This document shows positions 17,635-26,228 of a stretch of 64,000 nucleotides of DNA, one piece after another. This DNA comes from a virus: the IMG/VR virus record IMGVR_UViG_3300024257_000005, positions 41,678 through 105,677 of that record, one strand, 5' to 3'. The translations under genes and the position numbers were made by a program. A model generated the notes under the pieces. That model searched no databases. It was given only the letters and a program-made list of their open reading frames with translations, and was not told the origin of the DNA. How positions within the stretch are numbered: the stretch's first letter is position 1; each line of letters begins with the position of its first letter.

Positions 17635-18450
17635 ATGGCTGGAGAATCAACACAATTTGCATGGGGAACGAATTCTCATGATACATCATTTACTTCCTTT
17701 GGAACTGGAGGTGTTTTTATTGATAGTACAACAGCAGCAGGATGGGCTGATGGAGTTACAATAAATGGATCTATCTCAGCTGGCAATACAACAATGGATG
17801 TTGTGAAGAAAAAAGGAACACCTATTCGATTTGCTTTTGGACTGGTCAAAAAGAATCTAACATTTCTTGAACATCGAAGAATTAAAGCAAGGCTCAAGAG
17901 AGCTGAAGCAATGGTAAATAAGGCTGCAGAGACAGGTCAGGTAGCATTATCAGAACAAGCATTCACAGCATGGGAAGTACTATTAAAGGAAACTCAAATC
18001 TATGGTGCTAACTTCAAATATTTCATTGACGAACCATTACTGGACAAATTCATTGCATCTACTGATCCTAATAAGAATCGAAGGAATGCTGAAATTCATG
18101 TGACACCGGTCGCAGAGTTCACACGTCTTATTCCTGCAGGACCACAGAAGAAATTGGATAAAGCTCGTAAACTAGAATTATTCGACGAAATAGTTGTAGT
18201 TCATCATGACCCAGAATTAAACAGTGTATCTGAAAAGGAAAAGAAAAAGATCAAACGTGAAAAAGATCCAATTCTTTTTGGCAAGATTAATAACTGCAAT
18301 AGACTATATTTCATAGATGATTGGGAAGATGAATATTGTGATCTAACATTTGATGACATTGTTGATCGTCTTGATTTAGAAGAAGAAGGTATCGTATTAA
18401 CTAAAGACCCAAAATTCAATCTACCTGGGATTCTTAAGGAGGATGATTAA
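17635..18450 (+). CDS. Uncharacterised 271-residue protein
   Basis: Strong AAGGAGG site before the ATG. The Gly/Thr/Ser-rich N-terminus (FTSFGTGGVFIDSTT) looks extended. The middle is helical (EHRRIKARLKRAEAMVNKAAE) and the C-terminus acidic. No family recognised. The stop overlaps the next ATG. Confidence 0.55.
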   Translation: MAGESTQFAWGTNSHDTSFTSFGTGGVFIDSTTAAGWADGVTINGSISAGNTTMDVVKKKGTPIRFAFGLVKKNLTFLEHRRIKARLKRAEAMVNKAAETGQVALSEQAFTAWEVLLKETQIYGANFKYFIDEPLLDKFIASTDPNKNRRNAEIHVTPVAEFTRLIPAGPQKKLDKARKLELFDEIVVVHHDPELNSVSEKEKKKIKREKDPILFGKINNCNRLYFIDDWEDEYCDLTFDDIVDRLDLEEEGIVLTKDPKFNLPGILKEDD

Positions 18451-18869
18451 TGTTTACGCTATTGAATTTGTCTGTCGTATTTGGAGTTCTATTTCTTGGA
18501 GCAGTATTTCTTTTGCTCCATGGATTATTCGAGCGAACTGCAGGTTTGGAACGTCGTGTTGAAGTATATGAATACAATGTGAGTGCAGAAAAGACGCTTC
18601 TCGGGTGGGTTCCATTTGGGTATCAAACATATAATTATGGTAGTGCCGTGCCAAATAATATACGCTATAATTGGCAAGAGTTTAGAAGAGCTGATATTCA
18701 AGATGAAACACCTGAGCGGATAAAAATCAAACACCATTGGTACTCAAAATCAGAAGTGGTCTATGTTGATAGAAGCGATCCATATGAGCATAAGAAAGTA
18801 GAAATTGAAAACTATCTTCATTTCAAAAATAATCAAGGCACTATTGTATTGGAGCTTGAAAGGAAATAA
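18450..18869 (+). CDS. Membrane-anchored protein, 139 residues
   Basis: One N-terminal span (LSVVFGVLFLGAVFLLLHGL, residues about 7-26) and then a soluble beta-rich domain with many Tyr. Probably inserted in the inner membrane with the domain on one side. Starts at TAATG after the previous gene. Confidence 0.55.
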   Translation: MFTLLNLSVVFGVLFLGAVFLLLHGLFERTAGLERRVEVYEYNVSAEKTLLGWVPFGYQTYNYGSAVPNNIRYNWQEFRRADIQDETPERIKIKHHWYSKSEVVYVDRSDPYEHKKVEIENYLHFKNNQGTIVLELERK

Positions 18870-18870
18870 T

Positions 18871-19188
18871 ATGAGCGAACAACATGCAATATCAGGTAGC
18901 ATAACATTTAGCGATGATCAAGTCAAGCGAATGAAAGAAGCTAAAGAGCAGGTTCGCCAAAACCAACAGGGTTCAGCAAGATTTTCATTCGATGGTTCTA
19001 AACGCTTTGTAAATGATATGCTGTACCATGTGCACCTCTGGGATCATATTGAAATTAAGATAGAAAGTAGATCAGATTCTTGGAGACGTTCAAGTATAAT
19101 TGGAACTGTCACAGGAAGACAGAGTGTTGTTGATGAGTTCGTTGAGCGATTTGATAATGCAGTAGGGAATTTAAATAATGGACTATAG
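18871..19188 (+). CDS. Uncharacterised 105-residue protein
   Basis: Start ATG 18871 (MSEQHAISG) sits 1 base after the previous stop behind AAAGGAAATAAT; an upstream in-frame ATG would overlap deeply and is rejected. Charged alpha/beta. It overlaps the next gene by 11 bases. Confidence 0.55.
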   Translation: MSEQHAISGSITFSDDQVKRMKEAKEQVRQNQQGSARFSFDGSKRFVNDMLYHVHLWDHIEIKIESRSDSWRRSSIIGTVTGRQSVVDEFVERFDNAVGNLNNGL

Positions 19189-19654
19189 AATATATCTAGC
19201 AGGGCAAATGGCTCCAGACAGAAGGACTGTCGAGTGGAGAAAACTATTTACAAAAGGTGTTTCAGATTGTTCAAACGTTGTTATATTGGATCCTAGTTTG
19301 AATGAAGCATTTAAGCAGACTCTTACAGGAGAAGAGGCGTTGATGTCTGTGTACAAATCAGATGTTGGTAAGCTTATTGTTAGTAAGGATCGAGCCATGG
19401 TTAAAGAGGCAAATGTTCTCATTGCAGATCTCAACAAGTATGATGATGAGAAGATTGTCCTTGGAACACTATTTGAATTAGCATGGGCCTATGATGATCC
19501 AGCAACAACGGTTATTGTCATAGGAGATGAATTGGCAGGCACAATGTTATTTCACCCATTTGTAATATCAACAGCTGATATTATTGTAAAAACAACAGAA
19601 GAAGCAATCGCACTTGTCAGATGGATGGCAGGTTCAGAAGTAAAGGAATATTAG
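19178..19654 (+). CDS. Nucleoside 2-deoxyribosyltransferase-like protein
   Basis: 158 residues. IYLAGQMAPDRR at the N-terminus is the family's nucleotide-site loop, KEANVLIADLNKY the central strand, and GTLFELAWAY carries the expected catalytic Glu. Enzymes of this family cleave or swap bases of deoxynucleosides or deoxynucleotides. In a phage it may recycle or remove particular bases, in line with the IMPDH-like and DUF1599-like genes. Confidence 0.75.
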   Translation: MDYRIYLAGQMAPDRRTVEWRKLFTKGVSDCSNVVILDPSLNEAFKQTLTGEEALMSVYKSDVGKLIVSKDRAMVKEANVLIADLNKYDDEKIVLGTLFELAWAYDDPATTVIVIGDELAGTMLFHPFVISTADIIVKTTEEAIALVRWMAGSEVKEY

Positions 19655-19655
19655 A

Positions 19656-19877
19656 ATGACAATAGAAGTAACAGAACCAACAATGTTAAAATTCTGGAAC
19701 CCGGAAGATGTAACGAATACTTTCGTATTCAGATCTGGATGGAACCAGTCGTATAATGTAGTAATTGAATACGGTGACAGAGATGAATTCAAACATCACT
19801 TGGTAACTCTTGAAGAGCTTAAAGATCTCATCGGCTATCAAAATCAACAAAAGGTTCGAGATACACTAGGAGGATAA
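19656..19877 (+). CDS. Small protein, 73 residues, unknown
   Basis: ATG 1 base after the previous stop. Sequence FWNPEDVTNTFVFRSGWNQ is strand-like, followed by a charged helix. No recognised family. Confidence 0.5.
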   Translation: MTIEVTEPTMLKFWNPEDVTNTFVFRSGWNQSYNVVIEYGDRDEFKHHLVTLEELKDLIGYQNQQKVRDTLGG

Positions 19878-19878
19878 T

Positions 19879-20073
19879 ATGGAAACAACAAGAAATTTTG
19901 GTAGAAAACTATTGACTGGAATATTTGGATTAGGGTGCGTATCTATGTCTCCTTTATTTATAACTGCATATCCTTTCATAGCTTCGCTAGCATGGATAAC
20001 TGGTGTCAGCATAATAACATATATAGTAGTATTCTGGGCTTCAAGCATAAGAGGGGAGCATTATGAGTTTTAA
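19879..20073 (+). CDS. Small membrane protein with two spans
   Basis: 64 residues behind AGGAGG. Two hydrophobic stretches (about 12-30 and 33-54, TGVSIITYIVVFWASSI) make a hairpin in the membrane. It overlaps the RNA ligase gene by 11 bases. Confidence 0.55.
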   Translation: METTRNFGRKLLTGIFGLGCVSMSPLFITAYPFIASLAWITGVSIITYIVVFWASSIRGEHYEF

Positions 20074-21091
20074 AAAATATTCAAGCATCGATAATGCATA
20101 CAGAGAAAAGACTGTAAACTACTACATTATGCAAGGTCATACTCAAGGAATATGGAGAGGCCGTGAGAAAATTCATGGTGCTAATTTCCAGTTTGCATAT
20201 AATGGCGGTGAAGTGAAAATTGGAAAGCGATCAGCATACTTAAAGCCAATTGAACACATTGGATTCTTTAGATCAGATGTCATTTACGACCGCTATATTA
20301 ATTCAATTCACATCCTTGCAGCATCTCTAGAAATGTCAGTTCCGGATGGAACACCTCTAGAGTTTACTATTTATGGAGAGCTCTATGGTGGTGTTTATCC
20401 TCATCCCGATGTTGAAAAAGATCCAGAAGGTAAACAGGTTCAGAAGGGAATCTACTATGCACCTGGGAATCATTTTGCTGCATTTGATATGAAGCTAAAT
20501 GGTGAATTTGTTCCTGACGGCAGCTTTGAGGCTTTAATGGCTCTCATTGGAATGCCCGTTGCACCTATTCTTGTTGAAGGAACATTTGAAGAAGTGATGG
20601 CTTATACTAATGAAGGTCAATCAATTGTTGGTGTGAGATTACATGGTCTTCCTCCTATTGAGAATAATGTAATGGAAGGACTAGTAATAAAGCCCATAAT
20701 CCCACAGTATCTGAATGATGGCTCAAGGGTGATTCTTAAAAACAAGAATGAAAAATGGTCTGAAAAATCTAATAAGACTCGTGTTCCCAAGGCTGAAATA
20801 AAAATGACTTCAGAACAAAAAGATGTTTATTTATTACTATCAAACAGAGTTACCGAGAATAGACTTCGTAATGTCATTTCACATTTTGGCAATGTGACAA
20901 ACAAGGACTTCGGAAAACTTCTTGCATTAATGACTCAGGATATTATTACTGAGCACACTAAAGAAGATGAAGTTCTGCTTGCCTCAATGGAAGACAAGAA
21001 GGAACGTAAGCTATTAACTAAAATGCTTAATGGAGATATTGCAACTATGGTTCGCAAGAATTTCTTAAACATAATTGACGGAGAATTTTAA
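20063..21091 (+). CDS. RNA ligase, Rnl2 type
   Basis: 342 residues, close to T4 Rnl2. Nucleotidyl-lysine motif I is K36 in EKIHGANF (KxHGxN), in the usual position near residue 35. FTIYGELYGG is motif III, MEGLVIKP motif IV and VILKNKN motif V. The C-terminal helical domain is present. Rnl2 enzymes seal 3'-OH/5'-phosphate nicks in double-stranded RNA. It is distant from the Rnl1-type ligase at 46468, so this phage has two RNA ligases. Confidence 0.92.
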   Translation: MSFKKYSSIDNAYREKTVNYYIMQGHTQGIWRGREKIHGANFQFAYNGGEVKIGKRSAYLKPIEHIGFFRSDVIYDRYINSIHILAASLEMSVPDGTPLEFTIYGELYGGVYPHPDVEKDPEGKQVQKGIYYAPGNHFAAFDMKLNGEFVPDGSFEALMALIGMPVAPILVEGTFEEVMAYTNEGQSIVGVRLHGLPPIENNVMEGLVIKPIIPQYLNDGSRVILKNKNEKWSEKSNKTRVPKAEIKMTSEQKDVYLLLSNRVTENRLRNVISHFGNVTNKDFGKLLALMTQDIITEHTKEDEVLLASMEDKKERKLLTKMLNGDIATMVRKNFLNIIDGEF

Positions 21092-21255
21092 TGGCTCCAG
21101 AATTTATTGCATGGCTACTATTAAATGTAGGAATATTATTAGCATGGTTTGTATTTCTATTACTGCTTAAATGGTTGGCTGAGTACTGGATCACAAAACA
21201 GTATCCACATCTCAAAAAGAAGAAAAGTGTTGTGGATGAATATAAAAATAAATAG
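21091..21255 (+). CDS. Small membrane protein, 54 residues
   Basis: Starts at TAATG, overlapping the RNA ligase stop. One long hydrophobic span (WLLLNVGILLAWFVFLLLL, about residues 8-27) and then a basic tail (KKKKSVVDEYKNK). It lies between the ligase and GroEL in a continuous run. Confidence 0.6.
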   Translation: MAPEFIAWLLLNVGILLAWFVFLLLLKWLAEYWITKQYPHLKKKKSVVDEYKNK

Positions 21256-22905
<1,650 letters not shown>

Positions 22906-22927
22906 ATGGAATGATATTTAATAATAA

Positions 22928-22966
22928 TTCCTCTAGTTTGACTACTTAGTGGTCCAGCTAGAGGAA
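22928..22966 (+). terminator. Perfect 9-bp hairpin after groL
   Basis: TTCCTCTAG (22928-22936) pairs exactly with CTAGAGGAA (22958-22966) around a 21-base loop. There is no T-run after it, so it may be an mRNA end-stabilising or processing hairpin rather than a true terminator. Confidence 0.45.
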
Positions 22967-23018
22967 GAATAAATAATTGACAAAGGAAAAAATAAACTAG
23001 GCTTTTTGAAAACTACGT

Positions 23019-23034
23019 TATATTTATATATATG
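23019..23034 (+). promoter_or_regulatory. Putative late promoter box for structured RNA
   Basis: TATATTTATATATATG, same box as before the virion genes. No protein start follows; instead a folded RNA and a terminator do. Confidence 0.5.
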
Positions 23035-23039
23035 AAAAG

Positions 23040-23243
23040 AATTACAAACATATTATCCCGTTATTTTAGTAGACAACTCTGGTTGGGTTGTGGGGCGTGT
23101 TCGTTATGTGATAGTGTCTCAACACCAAAACATAATGCCATTGCTCGCAATGACGAACAACCTAGGGAGCCTTTTGTGTAACGATTAATACAATCATATA
23201 GATTTACATAAAAGGCAAGAACTAAACCTCTTGCCTTTTTTAT
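23040..23243 (+). ncRNA. Candidate structured non-coding RNA with own promoter and terminator
   Basis: About 200 bases between the late-type box and a classic terminator, without a credible ORF. TGTTCGT (23098-23104) pairs with ACGAACA (23153-23159) and encloses two hairpins. One has TTATGT/ACATAA (23104-23109 with 23130-23135), capped by GTGT/ACAC. The other is CATTGC/GCAATG (23139-23144 with 23147-23152). This is a three-way junction. Family unknown to me. Confidence 0.5.
23210..23242 (+). terminator. Rho-independent terminator
   Basis: AAAGGCAAGA and TCTTGCCTTT form a perfect 10-bp stem around an 8-base loop, ending in a T-run. It closes the candidate RNA above and insulates the tRNA array below. 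Confidence 0.85.
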
Positions 23244-23252
23244 TGCTCTTTA

Positions 23253-23289
23253 AAACAGTTGTTTCATTTTGAAAGATTGTGTGTATATT
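23253..23289 (+). promoter_or_regulatory. Central-block-type promoter for the tRNA array
   Basis: AACAGTTGTTTCATTTT as -35 half and TGTATATT (TATATT at 23284-23289) as extended -10. It matches the module before many operons from 28 to 45 kb. It lies just after the terminator and 134 bases before the first tRNA. Confidence 0.6.
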
Positions 23290-23422
23290 GACAAGTAAAT
23301 AGATTTTTGAAATAAAACTAAGAACGAGTGCTCCCAAAAAGATCCTGCATAGTACAGGTTGTGGTGCAGTGAGGTCAGGCGTTAATGACTCCACAAAAGA
23401 GAACGCAGTTTTTAGTTTGTTT

Positions 23423-23495
23423 GCTGGATTAGCTCAAGTGGGTAGAGCCGGGGTTTTGTAAACCTCAGGTTGCAGGTTCGAGGCCTGTGTCCAGC
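23423..23495 (+). tRNA. tRNA-Thr (UGU)
   Basis: Acceptor GCTGGAT pairs with GTCCAGC. The anticodon loop TTTGTAA gives UGU, and the T arm has TTCGAGG. CCA is not encoded. First tRNA of the array. Upstream (23335-23400) lie small hairpins, including GTCA/TGAC. Confidence 0.92.
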
Positions 23496-23549
23496 GCAGA
23501 TGTTTTTTGACAAATTTTTTATTAATGGGTTCTACTCCCATCCAAGAAT

Positions 23550-23633
23550 GCCTCGGTGGCGGAATTGGTAGACGCGCTGGTCTTAGGCACCAGTCCCCGA
23601 AAGGGGGTGCAAGTTCGAGTCTTGTTCGGGGTA
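23550..23633 (+). tRNA. tRNA-Leu (UAG)
   Basis: Class II cloverleaf: acceptor GCCTCGG/TCGGGGT, anticodon loop CTTAGGC, variable arm CCCC/GGGG. CCA is not encoded. Confidence 0.93.
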
Positions 23634-23761
23634 CATAATTTAATTTCATTTAGTTGTTTCATTTGACTACACTGGGGTTAGATTAATAAGGTAAAAAGTT
23701 ATTTGACAATAAGGGCAATGAAGAAAAAGATAAAGTAAATGGGATGACACGGATTAACACA

Positions 23762-23809
23762 TACACCCTCAAACAGGACACCCAAGTGGTACACCCTAAA
23801 GTAGGACAT
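23762..23809 (+). repeat. Two near-identical 20-base direct repeats
   Basis: TACACCCTCAAACAGGACAC (23762-23781) and TACACCCTAAAGTAGGACAT (23790-23809), 8 bases apart, in a gene-free spacer. The spacer 23634-23881 also has a TTGTTTCAT -35-like string and a CTCCCTA/TAGGGAG hairpin (23848-23874). No ORF is seen. Confidence 0.6.
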
Positions 23810-23881
23810 GCTTCCCCGTGCTCAAATACTTTTGATATAAAGAAGTGCTCCCTAGATCATTGGAATTTAGGGAGTTTATAT

Positions 23882-23956
23882 TCCGCCATAGCTCAGTCAG
23901 GTTAGAGCGCCGGATTGTTAATCCGGATGTCCTTGGTTCGAATCCAAGTGGCGGAG
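23882..23956 (+). tRNA. tRNA-Asn (GUU)
   Basis: Acceptor TCCGCCA/TGGCGGA, anticodon stem CCGGA/TCCGG with loop TTGTTAA, T loop TTCGAAT. CCA is not encoded. Confidence 0.95.
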
Positions 23957-24091
23957 CATTGCAACAAAAACGTGGGCAACGGGTCGTAGTGTGTAGGTTG
24001 AGGATACTCATCATATGGAACTAGCTTATTGTGTCCGTGGGGTGCCATCTTGTTCTGCAGGACAATGTTGGAATCAACCTCAAAACTTTAA

Positions 24092-24166
24092 GCCTCGCTA
24101 GCTCAATTGGCTCAGAGCAGTGGCCCTTTAAGCCATTGGTTCCAGGTTCGAGTCCTGGGCGGGGTA
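24092..24166 (+). tRNA. tRNA-Lys (UUU), C33
   Basis: Acceptor GCCTCGC/GCGGGGT, D stem GCTC/GAGC, anticodon stem GTGGC/GCCAT and T loop TTCGAGT all pair. The anticodon loop reads CCTTTAA, which puts C rather than the near-invariant U at position 33. The assignment UUU follows from the stem register. Confidence 0.8.
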
Positions 24167-24185
24167 CAAAACGAAACTTAAAAAT

Positions 24186-24268
24186 GAGTTGAGTAGACAC
24201 CCTATGGGCCATATTGGATAAGAGGTCATTAGACAGCGCTACCAAAGGTTCGAATCCTTCGCTCAATG
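24186..24268 (+). other. Degenerate or rearranged tRNA-like element
   Basis: AAGG-TTCGAAT-CCTT is a good T arm. TTGAGTA (24189 on) can pair with CGCTCAA, and a D-loop-like ATTGGATAAGAGG is present. I cannot place a 5-bp anticodon stem with a 7-base loop. It is either a decaying tRNA or a shuffled one like 29316-29395. Confidence 0.4.
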
Positions 24269-24287
24269 TTGAAGATTTAAGTGGAAA

Positions 24288-24333
24288 CTATTTGAACCAA
24301 TATATCAATTGGCCAAACGATATATTCAAATAG
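24288..24333 (+). other. Long two-part hairpin between tRNAs
   Basis: CTATTTGA (24288-24295) pairs with TCAAATAG (24326-24333), and AATATATC (24299-24306) with GATATATT (24319-24326). Located 12 bases before tRNA-Pro. Possibly a processing or stability element. Confidence 0.55.
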
Positions 24334-24344
24334 GGTAGAATTAT

Positions 24345-24419
24345 CGAGGTGTGGCGCAGTCCGGTTAGCGCACTTGCTTTGGGAGCAAGGGGTCGTAGGT
24401 TCGAATCCTACTACCTCGA
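24345..24419 (+). tRNA. tRNA-Pro (UGG)
   Basis: Acceptor CGAGGTG/TACCTCG, D stem GCGC/GCGC, anticodon arm CTTGC-TTTGGGA-GCAAG, T loop TTCGAAT. The C1 start is typical of bacterial tRNA-Pro. Confidence 0.95.
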
Positions 24420-24420
24420 C

Positions 24421-24501
24421 GAGTTGAGCTGCCAGTCCAGATTACGGAGGCTATTCCAATGACGGTTCGTCCGATGAAAGAAATAGCAACATGGCATTTT
24501 T
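24421..24501 (+). ncRNA. Candidate structured RNA between tRNA-Pro and the next tRNA
   Basis: Nested pairings TGCCA/TGGCA (24430-24434 with 24492-24496), GCTATT/AATAGC (24450-24455 with 24482-24487) and GACG-GTT-CGTC (24461-24471), then a short T-run. No ORF. Reads as one folded element of about 70 bases; family unknown. Confidence 0.4.
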
Positions 24502-24505
24502 AAAA

Positions 24506-24577
24506 CCTGAGGAAGTCTAATGGTAGAGGCTGGGCCCAGGAAGTCTGGTATAGCAAGTTCGATTCTTGTCTTTGGGA
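24506..24577 (+). tRNA. tRNA-like gene, anticodon uncertain
   Basis: Acceptor CCTGAGG/CTTTGGG (several wobble pairs), D loop AATGGTAG and T arm GCAAG-TTCGATT-CTTGT are good. The anticodon arm register TGGGC-CCAGGAA-GTCTG pairs mostly by wobble and would give AGG (Pro) with C33. A strong alternative hairpin CCAG-GAAGT-CTGG disrupts it. Either an odd or a decaying tRNA. Confidence 0.5.
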
Positions 24578-24582
24578 CAAAC

Positions 24583-24656
24583 GTGGCATTAGTGTAATGG
24601 TAACATTCCAGATTTCCAATCTGGGGTTGCGGGTTCGAGTCCTGTATGCCACACCA
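24583..24656 (+). tRNA. tRNA-Gly (UCC), CCA encoded
   Basis: Acceptor GTGGCAT/ATGCCAC, anticodon arm CCAGA-TTTCCAA-TCTGG, T loop TTCGAGT. The 3' end reads A-CCA, one of two tRNAs here with CCA in the DNA. Confidence 0.95.
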
Positions 24657-24676
24657 ATAAAAAGAAAGGTTATATT

Positions 24677-25054
24677 ATGATCAAGGAACTTTATGAAGTA
24701 AGAGTAAATTTCACAATGGAGCGTGATGAATTTGAAAACGCTATTGATAAGATTCGAAATTGTATGAGAATCGAATTCAAAAGAGGAATTGCTTATGTTC
24801 CTGTTCCTCAGAATGCTCAACTCATAATTACTAACATTGAAGATTATTCAACAGCAGTACATATAGAGCAAAAAATATTAAATAATGGGCCAGTGGTGAA
24901 ACTGGTAAACGCAACAGGCTTAAGCCCTGTCGACCGTAATGGTCTTGTGGGTTCGAATCCCTCCTGGTCTACTTGGTCCATTAAACTAAATGAAAGGTTA
25001 TATTATGCAAGCATGGGGACACAAAACTCTCGAACAGTTAGACAAAATGACTGA
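24677..25054 (+). CDS. Small gene whose frame runs through tRNA-Leu
   Basis: ATG behind AAAGGTTATATT, the same leader as 25005 and 31458. The first 70 residues (MIKELYEVRVNFTMERDEFE) read as a normal small alpha/beta protein. No stop occurs before tRNA-Leu at 24887, so the frame continues through the tRNA to a TGA at 25052. If TGA is Trp it continues about 8 codons to a TAA. The true end is unclear; it may be a gene fused to or truncated by tRNA insertion. Confidence 0.45.
   Translation: MIKELYEVRVNFTMERDEFENAIDKIRNCMRIEFKRGIAYVPVPQNAQLIITNIEDYSTAVHIEQKILNNGPVVKLVNATGLSPVDRNGLVGSNPSWSTWSIKLNERLYYASMGTQNSRTVRQND
24887..24971 (+). tRNA. tRNA-Leu (UAA)
   Basis: Class II: acceptor GGGCCAG/CTGGTCT, anticodon arm ACAGG-CTTAAGC-CCTGT, variable arm GACCGTAATGGTC, T loop TTCGAAT. 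It lies inside an open protein frame (24677-25054). Confidence 0.94.
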
Positions 25055-25265
25055 TCAAAGATTGTTAGCTTATTATAAGGCTATTAGAGTTCCACAATGG
25101 AATTATAATAGCTGGTATGAAAACGACACTGAAGAATTCATTGAAGCTCAAGAAGCTTACATAGCAAAAGTTAAGATGGTTCTTGAAGATAGAGGACATG
25201 TAAAAACTCGTGGAAGAAAAGATCCCCATGTAAATGACAATACAAAGGATCCAAAATTAAAATAG
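25005..25265 (+). CDS. Small protein, 86 residues, unknown
   Basis: Start ATG 25005 (MQAWGHKTLEQL) behind AAAGGTTATATT is preferred over an in-frame ATG 15 bases upstream that overlaps the SD. Helical, charged, C-terminus basic then acidic. The last codons overlap the start of tRNA-Asp by 2 bases. Confidence 0.55.
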   Translation: MQAWGHKTLEQLDKMTDQRLLAYYKAIRVPQWNYNSWYENDTEEFIEAQEAYIAKVKMVLEDRGHVKTRGRKDPHVNDNTKDPKLK

Positions 25266-25337
25266 GGCCGTAGCTCAATTGGTTAGAGCACCGGACTGTC
25301 AATCCGGAGGTTGGGGGTTCAAGTCCCCTCGGTCCTG
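25264..25337 (+). tRNA. tRNA-Asp (GUC)
   Basis: Acceptor AGGGCCG/CGGTCCT, anticodon arm CCGGA-CTGTCAA-TCCGG, T loop TTCAAGT. It begins within the stop codon of the preceding gene. Confidence 0.94.
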
Positions 25338-25339
25338 CT

Positions 25340-25423
25340 GTGCATGTGGCAGATAGGTAATGCGCCTGGCCGTGGCCCAGGTTGGATAATATCCTCATGC
25401 GGGTTCAAATCCCGTCGTGCACC
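25340..25423 (+). tRNA. tRNA-His (GUG) with a long variable arm
   Basis: Acceptor GTGCATG/CGTGCAC, anticodon arm CCTGG-CCGTGGC-CCAGG, T arm GCGGG-TTCAAAT-CCCGT. The variable region has 17 bases and holds a GGAT-AAT-ATCC stem, a class II feature not normally found in tRNA-His. The usual G-1:C73 can be formed if the acceptor is shifted by one base. Confidence 0.85.
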
Positions 25424-25426
25424 CCA

Positions 25427-25509
25427 CCCAGTAATGTCATCCAGGCATTGACACCGGATTGTAATCCCGGTTCCTAATGGAGTTGTAGGTTCGAGTCCTT
25501 CTACTGGGA
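25427..25509 (+). tRNA. tRNA-Tyr (GUA), class II
   Basis: Acceptor CCCAGTA/TACTGGG. Anticodon region CCGGA-TTGTAAT-CCCGG with an A31.C39 mismatch gives GUA. Variable arm TCC-TAAT-GGA, T loop TTCGAGT. A long variable arm is normal for bacterial tRNA-Tyr. Confidence 0.82.
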
Positions 25510-25530
25510 CAAATTTAAAATGGAGAATAT

Positions 25531-26160
25531 ATGACTGAAAATTTAGCATTTAAAGATGGCAAGTGGACTGAAAAATGGTTTGATCAGAATATTGAAGCAT
25601 GGACTGAAGCAATCGATGGCTATAAAAAATATGAAGGTGATATTAAATCGGTTCTTGAAATTGGATGCTTTGAAGGTCGAGCAACTGTCTGGCTATGCAA
25701 TACTGTACCAACAATTGAAAAATATACAGTTATTGATACATTCAAAGGAAGCTTAGAAGAAAAAGGTATGGAACGAGCAAAAGATAATTTGACAAAAAAT
25801 GAAAGTCATATCAGATCAAATTTTGAACATAATATTTCTAAATTCAGAGACAAAATTGATTTCACAATAGTTGAAGGTGAATCACAGAGTATGCTGCATG
25901 ATATTAAAGGAAAATATGATTTCATATATATTGATGGAAGTCATAGATCTGATGATGTTTTTATAGATGCATACTGGGCAGATAAATTATTAAATGTGAA
26001 TGGCATAATGATTTTTGATGATTTTGGATGGACAAATCCCGATAGTGAATTATTAATTGATAGCCCAGGATTTGGAATTGGAGAATTTCTTACAATTCAC
26101 ACACATGATTACAATATATTTTTAAGAGGTTATCAACTCGGAATACAAAAAACAAAATAA
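25531..26160 (+). CDS. Class I SAM-dependent methyltransferase
   Basis: 209 residues. VLEIGCFEGRATVWL is SAM motif I and YDFIYIDGSHRSDDVFIDAYW the motif II/III region typical of Methyltransf_24-type enzymes. IMIFDDFGW follows. Substrate unknown; sugar or small-molecule methylation is common in this family. It sits alone inside the tRNA array and looks like a late insertion (moron-like). Confidence 0.75.
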   Translation: MTENLAFKDGKWTEKWFDQNIEAWTEAIDGYKKYEGDIKSVLEIGCFEGRATVWLCNTVPTIEKYTVIDTFKGSLEEKGMERAKDNLTKNESHIRSNFEHNISKFRDKIDFTIVEGESQSMLHDIKGKYDFIYIDGSHRSDDVFIDAYWADKLLNVNGIMIFDDFGWTNPDSELLIDSPGFGIGEFLTIHTHDYNIFLRGYQLGIQKTK

Positions 26161-26170
26161 GGAGAATGCT

Positions 26171-26203
26171 ATGAGCAATGGAGGAATCGGTCGATTTAGT
26201 TAG
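26171..26203 (+). CDS. Possible leader peptide, 10 residues
   Basis: AAGGAG, 7 bases, then ATG, encoding MSNGGIGRFS and a TAG. The end of this ORF forms the 5' side of a hairpin whose 3' side lies just before the next gene's SD. This is an attenuator-like arrangement. Confidence 0.4.
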   Translation: MSNGGIGRFS

Positions 26204-26226
26204 TTAAACTAAATCAAGGAGACCGA
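26187..26226 (+). promoter_or_regulatory. Hairpin placing an SD between two stems
   Basis: CGGTC...GACCG (outer) and GATTTAGTT...AACTAAATC (inner) enclose a four-base loop. AAGGA of the ribosome-binding site for the gene at 26229 lies in the bulge between the stems. Translation of 26171-26203 would melt this structure. Confidence 0.5.
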
Positions 26227-26228
26227 AA

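Noticed and set aside
23762-23809. CRISPR array
   Set aside because: Only two imperfect repeats with an 8-base gap; no spacers and no cas genes.
24092-24166. tRNA with UUA anticodon (ochre suppressor)
   Set aside because: Shifting the loop by one base would give UUA, but only the register with anticodon UUU keeps all five stem pairs. TAA is clearly used as stop in this genome.
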